A stretch of 21,225 nt of DNA from RGIG5579 sp045602025 (GTDB lineage: Bacteria; Bacillota; Clostridia; Oscillospirales; SIG627), in the NCBI GenBank assembly GCA_045602025.1, contig JAZSAT010000039.1, forward strand, positions 1 through 21,225, read 5' to 3'. The notes beneath the pieces are model-generated. The model searched no databases, was not told where the DNA came from, and saw only the letters and a list, made by a program, of their open reading frames with translations. Position 1 is the first letter of the stretch; each line of letters starts with the position of its first letter. The position numbers and the translations under genes are program-made. Of this stretch, positions 6,533-14,932 are shown in pieces.

Positions 6533-9500
6533 GATGCATATTCCCTTCTGAACTCTTCCTGCATACGATACCAATCAAGAATGCCGTTTACAATTCCATC
6601 GGAAGCTTTTTCAACATAATCGGAACGCATACTTCTTTCGTATTCCGCCGGTGAACAAATAAAGCCGACCTCAACCAAGGTCTGAGGAAAGCGGTGATTG
6701 CGACAAAGAGCAAGTCGCTGAGATCTTGTTTCCAAAGAACGGTAGGACAAATTTTCCTTTACACTTTTTTGGACACATTCTGCAAGGGACCGTCCTGCAT
6801 TTGCCCAATAAAGACCAAGGGTTCCTCTTGCGGCATTGGCATCGGAGCCTTCGCCTGTGGAGTTGTGATGAATGGAAACAGAAAAATCCGGATTGTTTTC
6901 GATCATAAAATCCATACGCTCATTCAGTGAAACGGTACTGTTATCCTCCCTTGTCATCAACACATTGCCTCCAAGAGCCTCGAGCTTATCGCGGACAAGA
7001 AGCGTGATTGCAAGATTAAGATCCTTTTCACAAAGATCGGAATAAAAACCGGGCGCACCAAAGTCACTTCCGCCGTGGCCGGCATCCAAAGCAATGCTTT
7101 TCCCCGAAAGCGGAAGTTCTCCTACCATCAAGCTTGAGGGATTCTTAAAGGTTAAAACGATTTTTCCATCTTGATAGCGATAATCGAATCCATAAAAATT
7201 CTTTTCAGAATAAAGCTTCATTTTTAATAAAGTCGTGCCATCCTTTTCCCCTTCTTCTATCAGCATTTCAGAAAAGAGGGGATTTTGGGGAAAGGATTGC
7301 AGCTTACCGAAAATCTCAGTTGAAGTTCTAAAAAGAGTTACAGCCACATTCCCCTCTGCTACAGCAATAGAAATTGCAGGTGCTGCGCCGAGAGAAAGGG
7401 CAAGGTCAGTGGTTTTCTCGTTAACAGAAGGTAAAACATCCGAAAGAACCGATGAAGATATTTCTCCACTCTCCATTACCTCAACATTATTCTCTGAAAT
7501 ATATCCGCCAAAAGAAAGCATATGATAACCGCCAAAGGTAGCCAAAACTTCATCGGTCATTCCAACAGAAGCAGGTGTGTAATCGTCGTAAAAAGCACTT
7601 TCCGGTGATACCTTCAGTTCCGAATAATCATTGATAACCCGCGCTTGCAAAAAATGTGATGCAGGTCTTATCTTTACCTCAGCACCGTCTTTTTCTACGG
7701 TTTCGCCGTTCAAATTTGCCTGAAAGCGGATCTTTCCGACAGAAACAGTCTCACCGGAGGAATTGACGGGCAATGTGAGATTTCCTTGATATATTTCTCT
7801 TAAATATACACCTTCCTCTTTTGAATCAATGGTAGGAGAAAGAAGTGTTTTTTCATTGCCGATCAAAGCATAAACTTCGCAGCCTTTCGGTGCAGTGACA
7901 GAAACGGGGATCTGAACACCGGAAGATGCTGTTACCCCATCAGAAACCGACGGGGTAACAGAGGTAATATGAAAGCCTTTCAAAACATCCACAGATTTGC
8001 TTTTTCGAATCACAGTCAAAGAATATGTTTTTCCGTTTTGCTGTAAATTCAATGTGTTCTCTCCCATTGATAAGGGCAAATGTATCGAAATAAAACCGCT
8101 TTTTGTGCGACCAACCTTCCCTGAGGAAGAATAGACCGGAAAATTCGGATCGGAACGAACTGAAACAAATTGCGCCGAAAGTTCAGTTTTCACACCGTTT
8201 CTCGGGTACACGAAGGAGACACCGTGTACCTCATGCAAGGGCTCCTCATCCATAAAAGGCTCAGCAAAAACGGCCTTCAGTGCGTCCTGTACGCCGGCAG
8301 TATTTTTAGAAATATCTTCAAAGCCGTATTGAATGCTGCCGCAAGCATTCATATAGCCTCTTGCATAAGTGATCTGCTGTGCAATCTCATCACCGCCGTA
8401 AGTATAATCTCCTACCTTATAGGCCGCGTGGGAAATCACAAGGCCAACACCCGTACCATCCACCTGTGCACTCCACCAACGGGTAAGAGTAGCAAAATCT
8501 GCGCTTTTGTATCCTCTCTCCCAATAAATTTGGGGAGAAATATAATCAATATATCCGCCATTGATCCACTGAAGAGCATCGCAGTAAAGAGCGGAGTATG
8601 CTTCCAAGCCGTGCGTATCGCTACCCATCGGATCTGTTGAGGCATTTTTCCAAATGCCGAAAGGACTGACACCAAAGGTAAGAGATCCCGAAACCGATTT
8701 TATGGTATCAAAGCTTTGCTTTACCATTTGATTTACATTTTCTCTACGCCAATCCCCGATCGACAAGTCTGTGCCGCTTTCTTCAAACAATGCGGTATCA
8801 TCGATCTCTTCTCCATCTACAGGATAAGGGTAAAAATAGTCATCGTATAAAATGCCTGCTACATCATATCCTTCGCAAATCTCTTTAACACCGGAAGAAA
8901 TCAATTCGCGGACCTCAGGAAGTGCGGGATTATAATAAAGCTTGCCACCGTAGAAAAGTGTCCATTCCGGATGAAGCTTTGCGGGATTTTTTTCAGAAAG
9001 CGTTTCAAGGGCTGCTTCTTTACTCTTTGCCTTGGAAGAAGTGACGCGATATGGGTTGACCCAAGCAACTACTTTCATATCATATTTTTTTGCCACTTCA
9101 ATCAAATAAGAAAGCGAATCGAAACGGATCTCGTCCCCCTCTTTCGCTACAAGATAGCGCGAGGTGGGAAAAATATTCGATGCATAAAGAGCATCCCCCG
9201 AAGGACGAACCTGAAAATAAATGGTATCAAAGCCTGTCAGACGGCTTGTTTCCACAATCTGATCAAGCTCTCTTTTGAGTTCTTCTTCCGGCAATCCTTT
9301 TTTTGAAGGATAATTGATATTGGAAACACTTGCAATATATACCCCTCTGATCTCATCATCAGGAAGTGCATTTTTAATATCTTCTTTTTCTTCGGTTGTT
9401 TTCACCTCTTCCGTTGTTACAGGGGGAAGCGGCTCTTCTTTGTTCTTAGGAAACAAACCGAAATGAAAGGATAGAAAGACCCCGGCTGAAACAAGAAGTA

Positions 9501-9594
9501 CAAAAAGAATCGCAGTTAAGGAAAGAATAATCTTTCCTTTCTTCGTTTGAATGAATTTTGGTTTTTCTAAAATTCCTGTCTGAATCGGATCCAA
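6529..9594 (-). CDS. Membrane-anchored GHL10 glycosyl hydrolase-like / N-acetylmuramoyl-L-alanine amidase fusion
   Basis: A 1021-residue cell-wall enzyme. Residues 21-45 form one transmembrane anchor, followed by a Pro/Glu/Thr-rich linker to about 78. Residues 80-445 are a GHL10 (DUF187) barrel: IRGVYIASVSNINYP, FDTIYFQVRPSGDALY, VVAWVNPYR, ILYDDYFYP (Asp251, Asp252) and ISPQIYWERGY. Residues 455-825 are beta-rich (Ig-like repeats and an AMIN-like region). Residues 832-1012 are an amidase_3 domain with zinc ligands His840 (DAGHGG), Glu856 and His909 (SIHHN) and catalytic Glu975 (VEVGF). The amidase cuts the MurNAc-L-Ala bond; GHL10 enzymes such as E. coli DigH cut the resulting peptide-free glycan. 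The start is TTG at 9594, placed 9 nt from AGGAGG (9604-9609). The next gene overlaps its stop by 4 bp. Confidence 0.9.
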   Translation of the reverse strand: MDPIQTGILEKPKFIQTKKGKIILSLTAILFVLLVSAGVFLSFHFGLFPKNKEEPLPPVTTEEVKTTEEKEDIKNALPDDEIRGVYIASVSNINYPSKKGLPEEELKRELDQIVETSRLTGFDTIYFQVRPSGDALYASNIFPTSRYLVAKEGDEIRFDSLSYLIEVAKKYDMKVVAWVNPYRVTSSKAKSKEAALETLSEKNPAKLHPEWTLFYGGKLYYNPALPEVRELISSGVKEICEGYDVAGILYDDYFYPYPVDGEEIDDTALFEESGTDLSIGDWRRENVNQMVKQSFDTIKSVSGSLTFGVSPFGIWKNASTDPMGSDTHGLEAYSALYCDALQWINGGYIDYISPQIYWERGYKSADFATLTRWWSAQVDGTGVGLVISHAAYKVGDYTYGGDEIAQQITYARGYMNACGSIQYGFEDISKNTAGVQDALKAVFAEPFMDEEPLHEVHGVSFVYPRNGVKTELSAQFVSVRSDPNFPVYSSSGKVGRTKSGFISIHLPLSMGENTLNLQQNGKTYSLTVIRKSKSVDVLKGFHITSVTPSVSDGVTASSGVQIPVSVTAPKGCEVYALIGNEKTLLSPTIDSKEEGVYLREIYQGNLTLPVNSSGETVSVGKIRFQANLNGETVEKDGAEVKIRPASHFLQARVINDYSELKVSPESAFYDDYTPASVGMTDEVLATFGGYHMLSFGGYISENNVEVMESGEISSSVLSDVLPSVNEKTTDLALSLGAAPAISIAVAEGNVAVTLFRTSTEIFGKLQSFPQNPLFSEMLIEEGEKDGTTLLKMKLYSEKNFYGFDYRYQDGKIVLTFKNPSSLMVGELPLSGKSIALDAGHGGSDFGAPGFYSDLCEKDLNLAITLLVRDKLEALGGNVLMTREDNSTVSLNERMDFMIENNPDFSVSIHHNSTGEGSDANAARGTLGLYWANAGRSLAECVQKSVKENLSYRSLETRSQRLALCRNHRFPQTLVEVGFICSPAEYERSMRSDYVEKASDGIVNGILDWYRMQEEFRREYAS

Positions 9595-9609
9595 TGCATT
9601 ATACCTCCT
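9567..9609 (-). promoter_or_regulatory. Shine-Dalgarno with out-of-frame ATG mini-ORF over a TTG start
   Basis: The AGGAGG at 9609-9604 precedes an ATG at 9599 that opens a 10-codon reading frame ending at TAG (9569-9567). The long protein frame begins 5 nt later at TTG 9594, and its next methionine is residue 173. The ATG is 4 nt from the SD, the TTG 9 nt. The mini-ORF could compete for initiation and damp synthesis of the wall enzyme (inference). Confidence 0.45.
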
Positions 9610-9620
9610 TCATTGATCAC

Positions 9621-9649
9621 ATTATACCAAAAGGCTTTTGTTTTTACAA
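9621..9649 (-). promoter_or_regulatory. Sigma-A promoter of the GHL10-amidase gene
   Basis: On the minus strand: TTGTAA (9649-9644), 17-nt spacer, TATAAT (9626-9621) preceded by TGG, an extended -10. The leader is about 20 nt and leads directly into the AGGAGG site. Confidence 0.85.
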
Positions 9650-9677
9650 GAAAAACATTCTTTTCCTTACCATTTTA

Positions 9678-9706
9678 TTGACTGGTAATTAAAAAAATAA
9701 TATAAT
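9678..9706 (+). promoter_or_regulatory. Sigma-A promoter of cysK
   Basis: TTGACT (9678-9683), 17-nt spacer, TATAAT (9701-9706), near consensus. The leader is under 20 nt, which leaves no room for a T-box or SAM riboswitch of the sort seen before many Firmicute sulfur genes. Any cysteine control would have to act at the promoter. Confidence 0.88.
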
Positions 9707-9730
9707 GAAAAAAAAGATCTGAGGTATTTT

Positions 9731-10657
9731 ATGAAAATCTACGGTTCCGTTTCCGAAATGATCGGGCAAACGCCGCTTTTACACCTTGCCCGTTTAGAAG
9801 AAGAGCTCTCTCTCCATGCTACTTTGTTTGCAAAAATTGAAAGCAAAAATCCAGCAGGAAGCATAAAAGACAGAGTCGCCTTACAAATGATCCTTGACGG
9901 TGAAAAAGAAGGAAAACTTTCTTTTGGTTCCACCGTTATTGAGCCTACATCCGGTAATACGGGAATCGGTCTTGCTGCCCTTTGCGCATCACGGGGATAC
10001 AAAGCTATTTTTACCATGCCCGAAACCATGAGCCGTGAAAGGCAGCTCCTTCTTCGTGCTTATGGGGCAAAAATCGTTTTGACAGACGGAAAAAAAGGCA
10101 TGGCAGGGGCCATTGAAAAAGCAAAAGAGATTTTTGAAAACACACCGGGAAGCTTTCTTGCCGGACAGTTTGATAATCCCTCCAATCCAAAAGCGCATTT
10201 TCTGACCACCGGCCCTGAAATTTGGGAAGCCGTTGACGGAAAATTAGATGCTTTTGTTTCTTGTGTAGGTACAGGCGGAACCATTACAGGAACCGGAGAA
10301 TTTTTAAAGCAAAAGGATAAAAAAATAAAGGTCATTGCTGTAGAGCCCAAAAATTCTGCCGTTCTTTCCGGCAAAAATGCAGGTCCTCACGGCATCCAAG
10401 GAATCGGTGCAGGCTTTATCCCTTCTGTTTTAAATAAAGAGATTTTTGATGAGATCTATACAGCAACGGAAGAGGAATCCTACGAAGCGGCAAGACTTCT
10501 TGCTACAAAGGAAGGCGTTCTTGCGGGTATTTCCTCAGGTGCGGCACTGTCGTGTGCAATTAACTTTGCAAAACAAAAAGAGAATGCAGGTAAAAGAATC
10601 GTTGTTATCCTTCCCGATACCGGAGAAAGATATCTTTCCACTCCCCTGTTTGAATAA
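9731..10657 (+). CDS. cysK: Cysteine synthase A (O-acetylserine sulfhydrylase)
   Basis: PLP-dependent synthesis of L-cysteine from O-acetyl-L-serine and sulfide, cytoplasmic dimer. The 308 residues match the family length. PAGSIKDR holds the PLP lysine Lys46. PTSGNTG (72-78) binds the substrate carboxylate, CVGTGGTITGTGEF forms the PLP phosphate loop, GIQGIGAGFIP follows, and SSGAALSCAINFA and PDTGERYLST close the active site. GAGGT before the ATG at 9731 sets the start. The gene is monocistronic with its own promoter and a terminator shared with a convergent gene. No cysE is adjacent. Cystathionine beta-synthase-like or O-phosphoserine forms are alternatives, less likely given the motifs. 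Confidence 0.94.
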   Translation: MKIYGSVSEMIGQTPLLHLARLEEELSLHATLFAKIESKNPAGSIKDRVALQMILDGEKEGKLSFGSTVIEPTSGNTGIGLAALCASRGYKAIFTMPETMSRERQLLLRAYGAKIVLTDGKKGMAGAIEKAKEIFENTPGSFLAGQFDNPSNPKAHFLTTGPEIWEAVDGKLDAFVSCVGTGGTITGTGEFLKQKDKKIKVIAVEPKNSAVLSGKNAGPHGIQGIGAGFIPSVLNKEIFDEIYTATEEESYEAARLLATKEGVLAGISSGAALSCAINFAKQKENAGKRIVVILPDTGERYLSTPLFE

Positions 10658-10660
10658 AAA

Positions 10661-10690
10661 AATCGCCCGAAAGCATTCGGGCGATTTTTT
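10661..10690. terminator. Bidirectional terminator between cysK and the GH9-like gene
   Basis: AATCGCCCGAA (10661-10671), loop AGCA, TTCGGGCGATT (10676-10686), with A and T runs on the two sides. It serves both convergent genes. The CGCCCGAA stem recurs in other terminators of this window. Confidence 0.93.
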
Positions 10691-12274
10691 TTACAACAAA
10701 TAAGAATTTGTGGCACAAAGACCGGAAACAAAGCCTGCGCAGTGATGGATCGCTCCTTCGTCATCCAGGTACGAGGGAAGATCCGTCTCGGCACTCACAG
10801 GTGCAATGGAAAACTGTTTGGAGGAATCAAAGCCATTGATGATCGTTCCGCGAAGCACATTCCAATCCTTCGCGCTATTTTCACCAATATCTACAATAAA
10901 GCTGATCCCTTGCACATTGAGACCTGCGACCCACTGCATATTTGCAGTAGCGATAGAAAGAAAATCAGCATCCTTGAATACCTGATAAAATTTCGTTGCC
11001 AAAACAGCAGCGTACCCATAGATTTTCGCATGTCCGTGATACAAGCCGCTAAAATACAAAATTCCGTCCTTGTTATAAACACCTGCGGGAATAATGCCAA
11101 AGGGGTTATCCTCGCAAGCAGGCTTAAAGAAGCCGTAAGCAAAATTCTTCAGTGCATTTTTCCAGCTTTGAAGATCTTTATGCTCGGGAAAAAGCTCCAT
11201 CATTTCAAAAAGAGGCATAACCCAATAGGGCTTATGGGCACCTTGATTATAATTCTTATAAGGCAGATCCCAAGCTCCGCAATGATAATTTGCTTTCTCA
11301 GAAAAATCATAACCGGAAAATGTATAAAAATGGCCGAAAAGTCCATGCTGAGCCTTTTCTTCGGGAATCTGTCTCGAAAGGATCTCCTCCGTCAAAGAAA
11401 ATGCTTTATCCTTCATTTTTTCATCTCCGCATTTGTACAAGCTTAAAGTAGCTTGCAATAGAGACAGAAGATCTCGTGTTCTGTGCTGTGCGGGAGGAGT
11501 CTTCATTTCCTCCGGTGCATCGTGTGTGCTTTGCAAAGAGGTGTTTTCCTGAAGATCGGAAAAGAAATCGTGCGTTGTAGCAAATTCATATGCTTTTTTT
11601 GCACTCGCCAAATACTCTTTGCTCTTTTCCGGATTATCTTGTTTTGTAAGGAGAGATACTCTTCCCAAAACAGACACAGCATTGGCGCAGTTTCCAAAGC
11701 TGACATTTGGATTGTGGTGCAATTCGTGAACAAAGCCACCATGCTCCTTCCGACACTTCAAAATGTAATCAGCACCGCGATAGACATGCTCAAGCAAATG
11801 TTCTCTTTCGCAAGAAGGCACGCGGGCGTCGGAAAGAAGATCGCATACCGCTTCCAGCATAATAATGTGGCTGCTGACTTCCTGCAATTCACTGCCGCAA
11901 TCACGCCAACCGCCCTCAGGATAGCAATTGGTTGCGCGAACATCCAACTGCCCAAGGGAGCAGTCGTACCAGCACCTGTTCCATAAAGCGTCACGGCGGA
12001 TATGGATGGCATTTTTGTTTTCCGCTACAACTTCATCCTTTACAAAAATCTGAAGAGTATATTCGCCCGGCTTCGTAACTTCGGAAAAATCGATTTGATA
12101 CCAATTCTTTTCCCATTTTAAGCCCCAATGAACCAAGTTTCCTTTCACAAGGACCTCCTTGGTAACGGAATTGGAAAACACAAAGGTTCCGTTTTCAATC
12201 TCACCTGCAACAAATGCCAGTTTTGCTTTATCGGCATCATAACCAACCTGCGAATAGATCAATTCAATTTGCAT
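10691..12274 (-). CDS. Glycoside hydrolase family 9-like protein, apparently cytoplasmic
   Basis: A 527-residue protein with an N-terminal Ig-like domain of the CelD_N type (residues 1-92, with SQVGYDADKAKLAFV) and an alpha/alpha-barrel of the GH9 type (about 95-525). Support: GGWRDCGSE at 121-129, aligned with the family GGWxDAGD; WVAGLNVQGISFI at 448-460, aligned with the GxNPxxxSFVTG block; and DDEGAIHHC with Glu506, aligned with the C-terminal proton-donor glutamate. The second Asp of DAGD, the catalytic base, appears to be Ser128. There is no signal peptide, so it would act on imported oligosaccharides. AAGGAGA precedes the ATG at 12274. Transcribed divergently from an SGNH hydrolase gene. 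Substrate unknown; cytoplasmic GH9 members include exo-glucosaminidases and cello-oligosaccharidases. Confidence 0.78.
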   Translation of the reverse strand: MQIELIYSQVGYDADKAKLAFVAGEIENGTFVFSNSVTKEVLVKGNLVHWGLKWEKNWYQIDFSEVTKPGEYTLQIFVKDEVVAENKNAIHIRRDALWNRCWYDCSLGQLDVRATNCYPEGGWRDCGSELQEVSSHIIMLEAVCDLLSDARVPSCEREHLLEHVYRGADYILKCRKEHGGFVHELHHNPNVSFGNCANAVSVLGRVSLLTKQDNPEKSKEYLASAKKAYEFATTHDFFSDLQENTSLQSTHDAPEEMKTPPAQHRTRDLLSLLQATLSLYKCGDEKMKDKAFSLTEEILSRQIPEEKAQHGLFGHFYTFSGYDFSEKANYHCGAWDLPYKNYNQGAHKPYWVMPLFEMMELFPEHKDLQSWKNALKNFAYGFFKPACEDNPFGIIPAGVYNKDGILYFSGLYHGHAKIYGYAAVLATKFYQVFKDADFLSIATANMQWVAGLNVQGISFIVDIGENSAKDWNVLRGTIINGFDSSKQFSIAPVSAETDLPSYLDDEGAIHHCAGFVSGLCATNSYLL

Positions 12275-12314
12275 CTTTAACGATCTCCTTTTTCAAATGA
12301 TAAAGAACAGTATT

Positions 12315-12343
12315 ATTATAATCCATTCGATAAAAAATTGCAA
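12315..12343 (-). promoter_or_regulatory. Sigma-A promoter of the GH9-like gene
   Basis: Minus strand: TTGCAA (12343-12338), 17-nt spacer, TATAAT (12320-12315). No extended -10. It lies back-to-back with the promoter of the divergent SGNH gene; the two -35 boxes are 7 nt apart, so one regulator could cover both. Confidence 0.82.
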
Positions 12344-12350
12344 TCTTGTA

Positions 12351-12379
12351 TTGCTCATTTTATTCATCTGTGATATATT
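12351..12379 (+). promoter_or_regulatory. Sigma-A promoter of the SGNH hydrolase gene
   Basis: TTGCTC (12351-12356), 17-nt spacer, TATATT (12374-12379) preceded by TGA, an extended -10. GAGGAG near 12397-12402 leads to the ATG at 12410. Confidence 0.7.
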
Positions 12380-12409
12380 GAAGAAAATATTCTGGCGAGG
12401 AGACAAGCA

Positions 12410-13483
12410 ATGGATCTAATAAAACTTCCCTTACAATATGATGCCAAAATTTATCATTTGCCCTTTTGGGAGGGTAATACGGTTTTTGACGAAACTGTTT
12501 ATCCTTTGGAGAACATTGACGGTTCTATATCGGACCTGCCGTTGATGTACAATGCAGATCAAATCCTTGCAGTCCGTTCATACGATCTGGAAACGCACTT
12601 TACCGAAGGTGAAGACTATATTTGCAAAAACGGAAAACTTCGTATATTACAAAGCGGAAAAATTCCTACCGTTCCCTTCTCCGAATACTACTTCGAGAAA
12701 GAAAAAGATGGTGCCTGCAGACCCTTGAAGAAAGGCGGCTTTTCTCTTCATTCGGAAGGCGTTTTATTCCATCGCTATCAAATATGTGTCTCTTATAAAC
12801 ACAGCGACTGCTGGAAAGGTCCTGTTCCGAAAAAGAAGGGGGATCTTCTTCCCCTTTTACACAAAAGACTCTCCGAAAAAACACCTATTAAGGCCGTTTT
12901 CTTCGGCGATAGTATCACCTGGGGTGCCAATTCCTCTGCCAAAGCGAATGCAAAACCATTTATTCCCAGATGGGCAGATATGTTTCCCGGTGAGATCGAG
13001 AGAAATTTTAAATGCCCGGTGGAAACAATAAATACTGCTGTCGGCGGAAAGACCTCCTTGTGGGGAAAAGAAACCGTACAGGAAGCTGTTGTATTTCATC
13101 ATCCCGATCTTGTCGTGATCGGCTTTGGCATGAACGACGGCACAAATCAAATTTCACCCGAAATTTATAACAAAAATATTCGTTATATGATCGATGAAAT
13201 TCGAAAAGACCGTCCTGATTCCTCGATTATTATTCTGAACTGCATATTGCCGAACAGAGAAATGCTTCGTTACTGCGACGGCTTACAGGAAGCGTATACA
13301 CCCGTCTTACAAGAAATTGAAGATGACTATAAAGAAATTGCTTTTACAGATATTATGGAATTGCACAAATATTTACTCAGCCGTAAGAAATATGCTGATA
13401 TGACAGGCAACAACATCAATCATGTCAATGACTTTCTCTCGCGCCTTTACTCCCAGGCACTTTTCAGAACCGTACAAAAATAA
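12410..13483 (+). CDS. SGNH/GDSL-type hydrolase with N-terminal beta domain
   Basis: A 357-residue esterase-like protein. Residues 1-150 form a beta-rich N-terminal domain of the kind fused to carbohydrate esterases. Residues 160-355 are the SGNH fold: FFGDSITWG with nucleophile Ser168 (block I), NTAVGGKTS (block II glycine), GFGMNDGT with Asn242 (block III) and INHVND with His338 (block V). The residue three before His338, normally Asp, is Asn335, so the triad may be a Ser-His dyad. There is no signal peptide. Divergent from the GH9-like gene, it may deacylate imported oligosaccharides (inference). Substrate unknown. It ends at a terminator shared with the convergent GH78-like gene. Confidence 0.85.
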   Translation: MDLIKLPLQYDAKIYHLPFWEGNTVFDETVYPLENIDGSISDLPLMYNADQILAVRSYDLETHFTEGEDYICKNGKLRILQSGKIPTVPFSEYYFEKEKDGACRPLKKGGFSLHSEGVLFHRYQICVSYKHSDCWKGPVPKKKGDLLPLLHKRLSEKTPIKAVFFGDSITWGANSSAKANAKPFIPRWADMFPGEIERNFKCPVETINTAVGGKTSLWGKETVQEAVVFHHPDLVVIGFGMNDGTNQISPEIYNKNIRYMIDEIRKDRPDSSIIILNCILPNREMLRYCDGLQEAYTPVLQEIEDDYKEIAFTDIMELHKYLLSRKKYADMTGNNINHVNDFLSRLYSQALFRTVQK

Positions 13484-13487
13484 GCAC

Positions 13488-13516
13488 AAAAAACCGCCCG
13501 ACCGGGCGGTTTTCTT
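13488..13516. terminator. Bidirectional terminator between SGNH and GH78-like genes
   Basis: CCGCCCG (13494-13500) pairs with CGGGCGG (13503-13509), flanked by six A on the left and TTTTCTTTT on the right. Both convergent genes end within a few bases of it. Confidence 0.9.
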
Positions 13517-14914
13517 TTATTTACATTCTTCTTCTATAAATCGGATCACGCCTGCAGACCAGCCATGACACAAGCTATGGCGAAAGCCTTTATAGCAATA
13601 GGCCCCAAAGTCGCCGTGGATATCCCGCTCTCCTTTTTTGGGAAGGACATCAACGGAACAGGAATTCTCCACCCAATCCATATCAAAATCTTCCCAGAAG
13701 GTGGTGGCACCCTTATCCAGCATCGCACCGTAATATTCTTTCATCATTGCGATCGCAGCATCTTTATCAAAGGAAGCTACTGCCTTGAGAATATAGTAGC
13801 TCATAAAGGTACTCATTCCTTTGGCTCCGCCCTCCGCCAAATGCTTTTTGTCTTCCTCGGTAAGATCTGTAGCGAAGAATTTCAGACCAAAGACTTGTTT
13901 CATTACTTCCGGCTTGATCTCGATCTTTTCAAGACGGGACAGAACCTCTTCTGCCAAAGAAGTATCACGATCAAAGTATTTCAAAAGAGCAATCGCTTTT
14001 TTCATTGCGATAATATTAATGGCGCGAACACCTACAAGCTCATCTGGCTTTTCTCTGGTAGGCCAATCCACAAAGTATCTGGGGTAATTTAGTTCTCCAT
14101 TTTTCTTTACACACTGATCGATCTGCAAAAGAAGCTTTTCAAGATAAGGGATCTGTCTTTTTGCAAAAGGAACGGTCTTCGTTTTATCAAAATAATCGGC
14201 AACAATAATGATCCACCAAAGAGAATAGGTGGGATAGCGGTTCATCCAGCCAGGCAAGGGCGTTTGGCGTCTTACAAAATCAAGAGATTTTTCAATGGCG
14301 TTAAGTCTGCCGTAGAGAGTGGTAAGAGCAAGCATTTCCGGATGAATATCCCCGATCCAAACAAGTCTGTCTCTTTTCACACCATCCCAAAGATAGCCGC
14401 TTGCGATGCAAAGATCTACCGTTCTCTTCGCTGCTTGATAAATCTCACGGATTCTCTCGTCAGAACCTTTATAAACATAAATAGGCTTCTTCTTCAATAT
14501 ATTGTTGATGGCAACAACACTTTTGATTTCCGCTTCTCCTTCAAAATCAATACGAACAAAGCGAAAACCGCTGTTGCCGAAAACAAGATCGGACCACTTG
14601 GGCAAATTCACATAAAAATCGCGGGTGGCGTGGTCGTTGGTGGCATTCTTTTCTCCACCAACCTCGCTGCAGGTTTCGCTGACACTTTCTCCAAAACGAA
14701 TCCTTACTCTCGTTTGTTCCGCAGCATCAGTGAGAATACGAATACTGCCGCACATTTCAAGGCCGAAATCCAAAATGATAAAAGAATCCTTTTCAAAGAA
14801 AGTGGTTTTTTTATCGTCTCTGTCAACCTGTAAGGCTTTCCTCTTTAAAAGGTTTTCAGTCCTTTTTACATTTTTATGCAAAATGATCCTTTTGGGAAAA
14901 ATAATTTCCTGCAT
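13517..14914 (-). CDS. Alpha-L-rhamnosidase-like (GH78-type) six-hairpin glycosidase, short form
   Basis: A 465-residue protein with a small N-terminal beta domain (1-145) and an alpha/alpha six-hairpin barrel (150-465). The family signatures are DGVKRDRLVWIGD at 177-189, matching the GH78 block around the general acid (usually Glu, here Asp182), TFWEDF with base candidate Glu408, and LCHGWSAG at 448-455. Typical GH78 enzymes run 800-1100 residues with several N-terminal beta domains, so this is a minimal form. No signal peptide is present. AAAGGAGAAGG precedes the ATG at 14914. It follows the second SGNH-like gene by 18 bp, suggesting paired deacylation and glycoside cleavage. True specificity cannot be read from sequence. 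Confidence 0.8.
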   Translation of the reverse strand: MQEIIFPKRIILHKNVKRTENLLKRKALQVDRDDKKTTFFEKDSFIILDFGLEMCGSIRILTDAAEQTRVRIRFGESVSETCSEVGGEKNATNDHATRDFYVNLPKWSDLVFGNSGFRFVRIDFEGEAEIKSVVAINNILKKKPIYVYKGSDERIREIYQAAKRTVDLCIASGYLWDGVKRDRLVWIGDIHPEMLALTTLYGRLNAIEKSLDFVRRQTPLPGWMNRYPTYSLWWIIIVADYFDKTKTVPFAKRQIPYLEKLLLQIDQCVKKNGELNYPRYFVDWPTREKPDELVGVRAINIIAMKKAIALLKYFDRDTSLAEEVLSRLEKIEIKPEVMKQVFGLKFFATDLTEEDKKHLAEGGAKGMSTFMSYYILKAVASFDKDAAIAMMKEYYGAMLDKGATTFWEDFDMDWVENSCSVDVLPKKGERDIHGDFGAYCYKGFRHSLCHGWSAGVIRFIEEECK

Positions 14915-14932
14915 ATTCCTTCTCCTTTGTGC

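Noticed and set aside
9684..9730. Riboswitch or T-box before cysK
   Set aside because: The leader after the -10 is under 25 nt, too short for either.
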